A stretch of DNA of 64,000 nucleotides from the NCBI GenBank assembly GCA_016795205.1, contig JAEUHZ010000024.1, positions 1-64,000 on the forward strand, read 5' to 3'. This DNA is from Planctomycetota bacterium (GTDB taxonomy: Bacteria > Planctomycetota > UBA1135 > GCA-002686595). A program made the translations under genes and the position numbers. The notes under the pieces were generated by a model. That model saw only the letters and a program-made list of their open reading frames with translations. It searched no databases and was not told the DNA's origin. Within the stretch, counting starts at the first letter, position 1, and every line of letters begins with the position of its first letter. Shown in pieces: positions 8,877 through 15,640 of the stretch.

Positions 8877-9016
8877 GTGGACCAGCTTGGCCGAACCGGG
8901 GTGGACCAGCTTGGGCGAACTGGACTGGACCAGCTTGCCCGAACTGAGCACGCGATCACCGGCGCGGCGGGGTGGACCAGCTTGCCCGAACTACGGGTGG
9001 ACCAGATACCCCGAGC
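8877..9016. repeat. Five 20-bp subterminal repeats at the IS21 right end
   Basis: The unit GTGGACCAGCTTGSCCGAAC starts at 8877, 8901, 8925, 8972 and 8997. The first three are exactly 24 bp apart and the last two 25 bp apart; the outermost copy (GTGGACCAGATACCCCGAGC) is the most degenerate and merges with the terminal inverted repeat. They likely bind the N-terminal domain of IstA. The regular spacing could resemble a CRISPR at first sight, but the 4-5 bp spacers exclude that. Confidence 0.88.
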
Positions 9017-9023
9017 TATGACA

Positions 9024-9028
9024 TCTGG
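9024..9028. repeat. Target-site duplication, right copy, of the IS21 element
   Basis: TCTGG immediately after the TGACA terminus at 9019-9023; the partner is at 6231-6235. On the tnpC coding strand these bases read CCAGA, part of the codons for Q and M. Confidence 0.85.
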
Positions 9029-9246
9029 CCCGGGCTCGCGGCGAAGCCGTCGGAAGCCCGCCGCTCGCTCTTGGGCGCGAAGCGCTCGATGCGCAGGAGG
9101 CGGTTCTCGCTCTCGAGCACCCGAATGCGCGTGTCGCGCTCAACGAGCTGCGCATCTCGCTTGGCGATCTCTTCGACGAACAGGGGCTTCAGCGCCTCGA
9201 CGTCGTCAGGAAGTGCGCGTGGATCCACGGTGATCGTCACGATCAC
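9024..9246 (-). pseudogene. tnpC: IS66 transposase tnpC, 5' portion, cut by the IS21 insertion
   Basis: The first 74 residues of the transposase, starting at a GTG at 9246 that overlaps the end of tnpB. It contains the leucine-zipper-like coiled coil of IS66 TnpC (VEEIAKRDAQLVERDTRIRV) and the conserved RIERFAPKSERR segment. The frame runs into the IS21 end and stops at a TAG at 9016-9018, inside the element, after the residues PGQMS. It continues in phase at 6230 once the IS21 element and one duplication copy are removed. As it stands it would make a short peptide with no catalytic domain. Confidence 0.88.
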
Positions 9247-9598
9247 CGATACGCACGTCGCGCGCGAAGTGTCGGCGGAATCTCGAAGACTTCGTGTCGA
9301 TTCCTTCGAGCAGCATCGCCATCCGGGCTCGATCGATCTCGATCCGCTTCGAGCCGCCGTCGATGCGCTCGAAGGTCCCGCGCTCCAGCCGCTTGTAGTG
9401 CAGCCAGAAGCCGTTGCGGTCCCACACCAGGACCTTGACACGGTCGCGGCGGCGGTTGAAGAAGCAGAAGAGGTCGCCAGGGAACGGGTTCTCGCCGAAG
9501 ACGTCGCGGATGATCTGCACGAGGCCATCGAAGCCCTTGCGGAAGTCGACGGGCTCCGTCGCCGCGAAGACACGGACTCGAGTCGAGAGGCTCAGCAT
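9206..9598 (-). CDS. tnpB: IS66-family accessory protein TnpB
   Basis: 130 residues, close to the usual 115-120 of IS66 Orf2. It is recognised by VDFRKGFDGL near the start, then FPGDLFCFFNRRRDRVKVLVWD and GFWLHYKRLERG, which are the family hallmarks. The protein is needed for IS66 transposition but its molecular role is not settled. Its ATG overlaps the tnpA stop (ATGCTGA), and its end overlaps the start of tnpC by 41 bases, so all three were translationally coupled. The last 25 residues (IGDRDDHRGSTRTS) are arginine-rich and may be a slight extension relative to relatives. Confidence 0.95.
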   Translation of the reverse strand: MLSLSTRVRVFAATEPVDFRKGFDGLVQIIRDVFGENPFPGDLFCFFNRRRDRVKVLVWDRNGFWLHYKRLERGTFERIDGGSKRIEIDRARMAMLLEGIDTKSSRFRRHFARDVRIGDRDDHRGSTRTS

Positions 9599-9903
9599 CG
9601 ATCGACTGCGGCCAGCACGCGCACGAGCGCATCTGCATCGATCGAGGCGTCGACGACGACGCGACGTTCGCCACGGAGGATGATCTCGACGCGCGAGCCA
9701 GACTCGTTCGGAGGAGAGGCGGTCTGGACGAGCTCGACGAAGGCCGGCGCAGCAGGCTGAACCAGACGTTCGCGTCGCAGACGCCAGGCCCAGTGCGTCA
9801 GCGTGTTCGCAGGGATCCCGCTGCGCTGCGACAGCTCCAGGTAGGTCAGGTGCTCGCGATCACGCAGCGCCAGCCAGCGCTCCACTTCCGTTCGTCGGTC
9901 CAT
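9592..9903 (-). CDS. tnpA: IS66-family accessory protein TnpA
   Basis: 103 residues from the ATG at 9903. The first half is a helix-turn-helix of the transposase_8/IS66 Orf1 type (YLELSQRSGIPANTLTHWAWRLR). The second half ends in a short beta segment (VEIILRGERRVVVDASIDADAL), typical of IS66 TnpA. A TTG two codons upstream is also in frame. The gene begins 58 bases inside the right inverted repeat, from which its promoter must come. It appears complete. Confidence 0.93.
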   Translation of the reverse strand: MDRRTEVERWLALRDREHLTYLELSQRSGIPANTLTHWAWRLRRERLVQPAAPAFVELVQTASPPNESGSRVEIILRGERRVVVDASIDADALVRVLAAVDRC

Positions 9904-9961
9904 GGCCAACAGCGTGACGGTATGCGGATCGGCGACCAGATGGGGTTCGCCGAACGGTTAC

Positions 9962-9969
9962 TAATAACC
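9962..9969. repeat. Target-site duplication, right copy, of the IS66 element
   Basis: TAATAACC next to the inverted-repeat end at 9961. It differs at one base from the left copy TGATAACC at 4777-4784. Confidence 0.75.
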
Positions 9970-10065
9970 TGAGATCCTAGAACCATCAGCGCGCTCGCGG
10001 ACGACCTGAAGCGCTACCGAGGTCGATTGCCGACCGCGGAGCAACTCCCTCCTATGGAGCTGCAC

Positions 10066-10665
10066 ATGCGCCCTCGCATACTTGCATCCACAATCACCCT
10101 AGGCTGCGTGACCATCGCCGCTTGGCCCTCCGCTCAACATCACGTCCCCCTGCCCGCAGAGTCCTCGAACGCTCAAGCGAACTCGCCCGGCGGCGTCGGC
10201 GAGGTCAAGAGCCAATCGCGGCTGACACGTATCACCCCTGAATTCGCCGACATCAGCCTCTCGAGCGCGATCGAGCAGGCGTTCGATGTCGTGCACGGGA
10301 CCATTCTGGGACAGGAAGAGGTCGACAGCCTGCAAGTACCTTACCGCAGGGTCCACCTGAGCGTGGAGAGTTCGGTCCGCGGGAGAGCCACGGACTCGAT
10401 TACCATCGTGGTACCCGGCACGACAGGTTCACGGGAGCGGGTGCTTGTCCAGGGAACGCCATGGTTTGACGATGGCGAAGAGGTGGTGCTGTTCCTCTCT
10501 AGCCGAAAGGCTGAGCGCAACTTCGGGATTCTAGGACTAAGCAATGGAGTGCTCCGCGTTTCAAGTGCGCAGAATGGCGATCGAGTTGCCGTAGGCCGGC
10601 TCGCCACAGGCCAGAGTATCGAGACTTTCCTCTTTGAATGTGCACAAGTCGCTCAGTTTCGTTGA
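10066..10665 (+). CDS. Exported protein of unknown function, partner of the metalloprotease gene
   Basis: 199 residues from the ATG at 10066, which has GGAG six bases upstream; an ATG at 10054 is also in frame. The N-terminus (MRPRILASTITLGCVTIAAW) is a signal peptide. The mature part has a beta-rich core with FDVVHGTILGQEEV, VESSVRGRATDSITIVVPG and PWFDDGEEVVLFLS. I recall similar short exported proteins next to matrixin-type proteases, but I do not know a function. It ends 13 bases before the metalloprotease start, so the two are likely one transcript. Base composition here is clearly lower in G+C than in flanking genes, suggesting transfer together with its neighbour. Confidence 0.7.
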   Translation: MRPRILASTITLGCVTIAAWPSAQHHVPLPAESSNAQANSPGGVGEVKSQSRLTRITPEFADISLSSAIEQAFDVVHGTILGQEEVDSLQVPYRRVHLSVESSVRGRATDSITIVVPGTTGSRERVLVQGTPWFDDGEEVVLFLSSRKAERNFGILGLSNGVLRVSSAQNGDRVAVGRLATGQSIETFLFECAQVAQFR

Positions 10666-10678
10666 AAGCCCCACAGTC

Positions 10679-12553
10679 ATGACCAATACACGAGCAACAC
10701 TTCAATTGAAGTTTCTCTGCAGCGCGACCCTCCTTGTCGGACTGGGTTCTGAGCTGCACGCCGGCGGCGTCGAGCGGGGCTGCAACCTCCCACAGGGGTG
10801 CTTGAGCGGCGAGTTCATGGAACTGTGGAACGTCCAGACACTCGAAGCCCAGGGAGGGCTACAATGGTCCCTACGGCATAGCAACAACGTAATCGTACCT
10901 GGGTTCCCAGCGTGGGACTCATGCGGGCTAACCCTGTCTGAATCTCCTGGTGTTCTTGGCGTGCAACGCGCCCTCGAAGCATGGACTGCGTCAGGAATGG
11001 CGCTACCAGTCGCTATGACTCCAGTCCTGGATGCGACGCGTGTGATTCAAGCTGACTTCGTCAACCTGGTCTCATTCCTAGACACCGCTCCAGACGGGCT
11101 GACTTGGCCTGCATGGGGCGGCGCCGGCACGATCGCACTAGCGATCGTCAGGTTGAACTGCTCCGAGATCGTAGAGGTGGATATCGCCTTCAACACCGAG
11201 GACCTTGATTGGATCGAAGAGCGCGATGGAAACACCTCGGATTGCGTGACAGACGTGGCGGCACCTCGGTACTTTGATATCCAAGGAATTGCCACTCATG
11301 AGTTTGGCCACATGTTTGGATTAGGCCACTCGCTGGTCGACGCGACAACAACTGCGACCCAAGAACTTTGCCCGACGATGTTTCCTGAGGCTCAGAGTGT
11401 GGTTCGAAGAGTCACTCCCATCGACCAGAATCGCTGCCCTGCTCCAGCCGCCCCCAGTCTACGTCGTGAGGTATTTGGGGTTTCCGCACGGACGCTGGAG
11501 CTCGACGACCTTTCGGCCATTCATGACGGCTACCCCGGTGATCTCACTGCCTTTGGCAGCATCACGGGCACGGTTTTGGACGCACAGTCGACTCCGCTCA
11601 CGGGAGTTCACATCGTGGCGATGCAAGTGAATGCTGCTGCCATCCACCCGATCTCGGCTCTAAGCTACAGTGGTGGTGTATACAGAATTGACCGACTTCC
11701 GCCCGGGAGCTACGTCGTTTACGCAGAGAGCGTAGATACGGACAGCGTGGGTCCGGCTCCTAGGCCAAACCCCGCCGCGCCGATTGGCCCTAACAACCAA
11801 CCATTCTGCACTCTTCCGACCGTGCTCAATCAGCTGAATCCGTCTGATCCATCAGATCTGGAATCGTACTTCTTGAACGCCATTGTGCCATCTTACGCAT
11901 TCACTTCTTGGCGCAGGTTCTGCAATCAGAATCCACCGCCTGGCCAGAATGGTTGCTTCTGCTATCAAGTTCCACCTACCCTTCCAAACTGCCCATGCAT
12001 CGCGGTGTCTTGTCGAACGCGGTCCCGACAGTTGATCGAGTTCTCCACGGGGCTGCTGGAGGGCACCGGCTTCGATACGGGTGCGGGATCGGAATCACGA
12101 GCGAGGGTGATCTCAGTCCAAGCGGGAGGAGTTCACAATGCCAACTTCAGCATGATGCCGGCGGGAGTGGATAGCCTGAGAGTCCGGCGTGTCGGTGCCA
12201 ACAACTTGTCGCCCCGCGGGTGCACCTTCGTGGGTACAACTGGTCTTCCGACCGCAGTCGAGCTGAGTGTCCTGGCGCCCCCCGGCTTCTCTGCCGAGAT
12301 TCACTTCTCGTTTGAGCGGACGGCCCTGATTGGTCCGGTACAGGTCATCGCTGGCGAGTCGGTCGTGACCGTCCGGCAAGTGACCCAGGGCGGCGGCAAC
12401 GCGCTGCCGTCAATGCTGACCCAAGCGCCGTACTCGATTCCGGTCGGAGACTCCCTTGCAAATCGCCCGTTCTACGCACAGGCTCGCTTCTCGAACGCGA
12501 GCTCTGGCGAGGAGTACTTCAGCAACGTCGTGACCATCTGGCGCCGGCAGTAG
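10679..12553 (+). CDS. Exported matrixin-type zinc metalloprotease with a carboxypeptidase-regulatory-like domain
   Basis: 624 residues from the ATG at 10679; a start at 10634 would overlap the previous gene and precede the signal peptide. The signal is about residues 1-28 (ending ELHAGG). The metzincin zinc site is HEFGHMFGLGH, with H207, H211 and H217 as ligands and E208 as the catalytic base, followed by a Met-turn candidate in CPTMFPE. A carboxypeptidase-regulatory-like beta-sandwich follows at about 297-360 (GSITGTVLDAQSTPLTG, YRIDRLPPGSYVVYAES). The rest is beta-rich, with a cysteine cluster near 415-450. It is probably a secreted or surface protease with a carbohydrate- or protein-binding module. 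Codon use is A+T-richer than its neighbours, and the gene lies next to the IS66 element, which fits acquisition by transfer. Confidence 0.88.
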   Translation: MTNTRATLQLKFLCSATLLVGLGSELHAGGVERGCNLPQGCLSGEFMELWNVQTLEAQGGLQWSLRHSNNVIVPGFPAWDSCGLTLSESPGVLGVQRALEAWTASGMALPVAMTPVLDATRVIQADFVNLVSFLDTAPDGLTWPAWGGAGTIALAIVRLNCSEIVEVDIAFNTEDLDWIEERDGNTSDCVTDVAAPRYFDIQGIATHEFGHMFGLGHSLVDATTTATQELCPTMFPEAQSVVRRVTPIDQNRCPAPAAPSLRREVFGVSARTLELDDLSAIHDGYPGDLTAFGSITGTVLDAQSTPLTGVHIVAMQVNAAAIHPISALSYSGGVYRIDRLPPGSYVVYAESVDTDSVGPAPRPNPAAPIGPNNQPFCTLPTVLNQLNPSDPSDLESYFLNAIVPSYAFTSWRRFCNQNPPPGQNGCFCYQVPPTLPNCPCIAVSCRTRSRQLIEFSTGLLEGTGFDTGAGSESRARVISVQAGGVHNANFSMMPAGVDSLRVRRVGANNLSPRGCTFVGTTGLPTAVELSVLAPPGFSAEIHFSFERTALIGPVQVIAGESVVTVRQVTQGGGNALPSMLTQAPYSIPVGDSLANRPFYAQARFSNASSGEEYFSNVVTIWRRQ

Positions 12554-13307
12554 GGTGCGTTGCGGCTCCGACGGCCGTGGGTCGCCTCTCCGCACGATCG
12601 TGCAGGGGAGGCGACCGCGGCTGCGGCCGCGCCGGAGGGCAGATCCTCTGAGGGCCCGCTCGAGGATCTCGGCTCCGACTCCGGCAGGCCCCGCGCGCGG
12701 CACTGCGCATCGCCCAATGTCGGGAGGCCACTGGGCTCGCAATCAAGGACCTCGCGATTGCCGGTTCCTCGCGTGGTGTACCAATCCTCTAGGTCTCTCC
12801 TTCCGAGAGCAGGTCTGAGGGCGCCTCGCCCTCGAGTGGCAGTATGTTGGAAGCGTGCGCTCGCGATGGGCATGCCCGCCTGTCGGCAGTGTTTCCAGGA
12901 TCGGGTCACCGGGTTGTCGATCGAGGAAGTCCGTGGCCCGGCCGCGCTCGAGGCATGGTCTGCCGAGAGTCGATTGTCGGTGGAGTGCTCCTCATGGGTC
13001 CGCGCGGCGAGAACAGCGGCAGGGTGACGCTCTGCACTCGACTGCAACCCGACGGGCGGTCGAGGATCCCAGTTGCTCTTGTCACGACCGCGCATGAGCG
13101 CCGGGTGCGACGGGCATCGACGGACTCGCGCGTGCACGAGAGGCTCCGGCTCCGCGTGTCGCGGAGTATCGAGCCGGCCAAGGCCTCGCCTCGTGCGCCG
13201 GACGCGGTATTCTCGCTTGCCAGCAGCCACGACGATGCAGGGCAGCTGGCAAGCGCTCCGCCGGGTGCAAGGCAACCGGCCAGTGTCCCGCCGGCGTCGC
13301 GCACGCC
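12554..13307. other. 754-bp gap with no convincing gene
   Basis: After the terminator-like hairpin at 12580-12616 there is no frame with coding character: several short frames are open on both strands, but they are arginine/proline/serine-rich shadows without a recognisable domain or ribosome site. Composition returns to the high G+C of the chromosome part-way through. The region could hold the end of the acquired island, decayed coding sequence, or the tsaC promoter. I saw no tRNA or insertion-sequence ends in it. Confidence 0.4.
12580..12616 (+). terminator. Long hairpin after the metalloprotease gene
   Basis: GGTCGCCTC at 12580-12588 pairs with GAGGCGACC at 12608-12616, and the centre GCACGATCGTGC (12592-12603) is itself a perfect 12-bp palindrome. 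It begins 27 bases after the stop of the metalloprotease. There is no T-tract, but this is the strongest structure in the gap and a likely transcript end. Confidence 0.5.
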
Positions 13308-14324
13308 ATGTGGACCTGGAGCCGAGAGCGCACCCTGAGCCCGACCCGACCCGCTGACGCCGCGGCCCTCGAGCGCGCGGCCGAGATCCTGCGCGCCGGC
13401 GGGCTGGTCGCCTTCCCGACCGAGACCGTCTACGGCCTGGGCGCGAACGCGCTCGACCCCGCGGCGATCGCGCGGATCTACGCCGCCAAGGGCCGGCCGG
13501 CGACGAACCCGCTCATCGTCCACGTCGCGGACGTGGACGCCGCGCGCCAGCTCGCCGCGAGCTGGCCGCGCGCGGCCGAGCTCCTGGCGAGCGCGTTCTG
13601 GCCCGGTCCGCTCACGCTCGTCGTGCCCAAGTCCGCGCAGGTGCCCGACGCGGCCACGGCCGGGCTCGCGGCGGTCGGACTGCGCGTGCCGGCGCACCCG
13701 GTCGCGCTGGCGCTGCTGCGGGCCGTGGGGCTGCCGCTCGCGGCGCCCAGCGCGAACCGCTCGACCGAGCTCTCCCCCGTCACGGCGCGGCACGTCGCGC
13801 GCTCGATCGCTGAGCGCGTCGACCTGATCCTCGACGGCGGCCCGACGTCGGTCGGCATCGAATCGACGGTCGTCGACCTGACCGGCGCGCGTCCGCGGAT
13901 CCTGCGTCCGGGGGCGATCGGCGCCGAGGCGATCGAGCGCGTCGTGGGCCCGCTCGACCCGCGACCCGCGCCCGCCGCTGCGCGCGGCGCGCAGCTCGCG
14001 CCGGGCCAGTCGGAGCGCCACTACGCGCCGCGCGCGCGGCTCGTGCTGGCGGCCGAGGGGGACGGGCGGACGGGCGTGCTCGCGCGCGCGACGCGCGCAC
14101 GCGGAGAGGCCGTCGGTCTGGTGACGTTCGGCGCGGACCTCGGGGTCGAGGCCGACGTCGTCGCGCGACTGCCGCGCGAGCCGCGTGCGGCGGCGGCCCG
14201 GCTCTACGCCACGCTGCACGATCTCGACGACGACGGTTGTGCGCTCGTCGTCGTCGAGACTCCCCCACGCGACCCCGCCTGGGACGCCGTGCGTGACCGG
14301 CTCACGCGCGCGGCCACCCCCTGA
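13308..14324 (+). CDS. tsaC: L-threonylcarbamoyladenylate synthase, Sua5 type
   Basis: 338 residues. It makes threonylcarbamoyl-AMP from threonine, bicarbonate and ATP, the first step of the t6A37 tRNA modification. The YrdC domain (about 18-215) shows FPTETVYGLGANA, KGRPATNPLIVHV, WPGPLTLVV, PSANRS and GIESTVVDL, the nucleotide- and substrate-binding signatures. A C-terminal Sua5 domain (about 240-338), linked by GQSERHYAPRARL, distinguishes it from the shorter TsaC. The ATG at 13308 is the first in frame. The gene converges on moeA with 15 bases between the stops. It follows an unexplained gap, so it is probably transcribed alone. Confidence 0.96.
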   Translation: MWTWSRERTLSPTRPADAAALERAAEILRAGGLVAFPTETVYGLGANALDPAAIARIYAAKGRPATNPLIVHVADVDAARQLAASWPRAAELLASAFWPGPLTLVVPKSAQVPDAATAGLAAVGLRVPAHPVALALLRAVGLPLAAPSANRSTELSPVTARHVARSIAERVDLILDGGPTSVGIESTVVDLTGARPRILRPGAIGAEAIERVVGPLDPRPAPAAARGAQLAPGQSERHYAPRARLVLAAEGDGRTGVLARATRARGEAVGLVTFGADLGVEADVVARLPREPRAAAARLYATLHDLDDDGCALVVVETPPRDPAWDAVRDRLTRAATP

Positions 14325-14339
14325 GCCGCCCGCGATGAG

Positions 14340-15548
14340 TCAGAGCGGGCGGTAGGGCACGAGCGCCCCCGCCGTCAGGCGGGCCTCGGGCTCGATCACG
14401 GCCAGGCCCTGCGCGCGAGAGAGCTCGACGATGTCCGCCGAGCTGCTCCAGGCGAGCGGCCGGAGCAGGTCGACGCCGTCCGCGCCGTGCTCGACGACGA
14501 CCGGCAGGTGCTGCTGGCGCGGATTCGGCTTGGGCTCCGCGCCGGCCCAGCGTCCGCGGCGCAGCGGCGGGTCCCAGGTCGCCGGGTCCGCGCCTTCCAT
14601 CTTGTAGAGCGCCGGGCGCACGAAGACCTCGAAGCCCACGAGGCAGGAGACCGGGTTGCCGGGCAGGCCGAAGACCGGCACGCGCCCGCGCACCCCGAAC
14701 CACAAGGGTTTGCCGGGCTTGATCGCGATCTTGTGCAGGATCGGCGTCACGCCGCAGCGCTCGAACGTCGCGCCCACGAGGTCGTAGCGGCCCATGCTCA
14801 CGCCGCCCGTCGTGATCAGCGCGTCACAGGTCGAAAGCAACTCCTCGAAGCGCCCCGCGAGCACGGCGGGATCGTCGGGCAGGATCCCCAGGTTGACGAC
14901 CTCCGCACCGGCCGCCTCGGCGCGCGCCGCGAGATCGAAGGTGTTCCCCTCGCGGATCTGGCCAGGACCGGGCCTGCGGCTCGGTGGCACGAGCTCGTCG
15001 CCGGTCGTCGCGAGGCCCAGGCGCACCCGCGGCCGCACGAGCACGGGGTCGGCGCCCACGGCCGCCAGCACCGCCAGGTCGACCGGGCGCAGCCGGCGCC
15101 CGGCGGGCACCGCCAGGTCGCCGACCGCCAGGTCCTCGCCGCGGTGGCACACGTGCTGGCCGGGCGCGGGCGCGTCGTCCAGGACGACCGCGGCGCCCTC
15201 GCGAAGGCTCTTCTCGACCATGACGACCGCGTCGCAGTCCGCGGGCAGCTCGGCGCCGGTGTAGATCTCGACGCACTGCCCGGGCTGGACCCCCCCCGCG
15301 TGGCCCGCTCCGGCCTTGGACTCCCCCACGACCGCGAGCCGCACGGGTCCCGCCGCGCCATGGAAGTCGGCCGCGCGCACCGCGAACCCGTCCATGGCGG
15401 CCTTCTCGAAGGGCGGGAGATCCACGTCCGAGACGGCGTCGCGGGCCAGGACGCGGCCGCGGGCTTGCGAGAGCATTACGGGCTGCTCCGACGCGCCGGT
15501 CGGGACCGTCTCTAGAATGTCCGCAATAGCTTGAGTGGGCGTGCGCAC
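14340..15548 (-). CDS. moeA: Molybdopterin molybdotransferase MoeA
   Basis: 402 residues from the GTG at 15548; a GTG at 15590 would add 14 residues without similarity. MoeA inserts molybdate into adenylylated molybdopterin in cofactor synthesis. Diagnostic segments are PPFEKAAMDGFAVRA (about 45-60), IYTGAELPADCDAVVMVE, RPRVRLGLATTGDEL, TTGGVSMGRYD, KIAIKPGKPLWFG and VFGLPGNPVSC. Domain order is the usual N-terminal lid, MoCF-binding core and C-terminal barrel. No other molybdenum cofactor genes are nearby. It is divergent from the efflux operon, with about 90 bases between starts. Confidence 0.95.
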   Translation of the reverse strand: MRTPTQAIADILETVPTGASEQPVMLSQARGRVLARDAVSDVDLPPFEKAAMDGFAVRAADFHGAAGPVRLAVVGESKAGAGHAGGVQPGQCVEIYTGAELPADCDAVVMVEKSLREGAAVVLDDAPAPGQHVCHRGEDLAVGDLAVPAGRRLRPVDLAVLAAVGADPVLVRPRVRLGLATTGDELVPPSRRPGPGQIREGNTFDLAARAEAAGAEVVNLGILPDDPAVLAGRFEELLSTCDALITTGGVSMGRYDLVGATFERCGVTPILHKIAIKPGKPLWFGVRGRVPVFGLPGNPVSCLVGFEVFVRPALYKMEGADPATWDPPLRRGRWAGAEPKPNPRQQHLPVVVEHGADGVDLLRPLAWSSSADIVELSRAQGLAVIEPEARLTAGALVPYRPL

Positions 15549-15640
15549 CCGGCGCACTGTAGCCGTCGACCCCCTTCCGAGACGACCCACCGCCTCGACC
15601 GACGCACCTCACGGCCGCCGATCCACTGCCCTCCCGCACG

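Larger units (their letters stand above)
6236..9023 (-). mobile_element. IS21-family insertion sequence inside IS66 tnpC
   Basis: 2788 bp, bounded by TGTCA at 6236 and TGACA ending at 9023. The inward-read ends TGTCAAGGCTCGGCCATGCT and TGTCATAGCTCGGGGTATCT continue into CTGGTCCACC on both sides and agree at 21 of 28 positions. A 5-bp direct duplication (TCTGG) flanks it, within the 4-8 bp usual for IS21. It carries istA and istB on the minus strand and arrays of a 20-bp internal repeat near each end. Both genes look intact, so this element may still be mobile, unlike its IS66 host. Confidence 0.95.
4785..9961 (-). mobile_element. IS66-family insertion sequence, interrupted by an IS21-family element
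   Basis: The ends are imperfect inverted repeats. The left end reads GTAGCCGTTCGGCGACACCC, and the right end read inward from 9961 is GTAACCGTTCGGCGAACCCC. They agree at 19 of the first 23 positions. Eight-base target duplications flank it (4777-4784 and 9962-9969). Inside, on the minus strand, are tnpA, tnpB and tnpC in the order usual for IS66. Removing the inserted IS21-like element and one copy of its 5-bp duplication leaves an element of about 2.4 kb, a normal IS66 size. The tnpC gene is broken by the insertion and by point lesions, so this copy is unlikely to move by itself. Confidence 0.92.

Noticed and set aside
8877-9016. Regularly spaced repeats that might be a CRISPR array
   Set aside because: Spacers are only 4-5 bp or irregular, the unit also occurs inverted at the other IS end, and no cas genes are near; they are IS21 subterminal repeats.
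12844-13338. 164-codon plus-strand frame in the gap before tsaC
   Set aside because: No domain, no ribosome site, and it overlaps the tsaC start in another frame; serine/proline/arginine-rich as in non-coding G+C-rich DNA.
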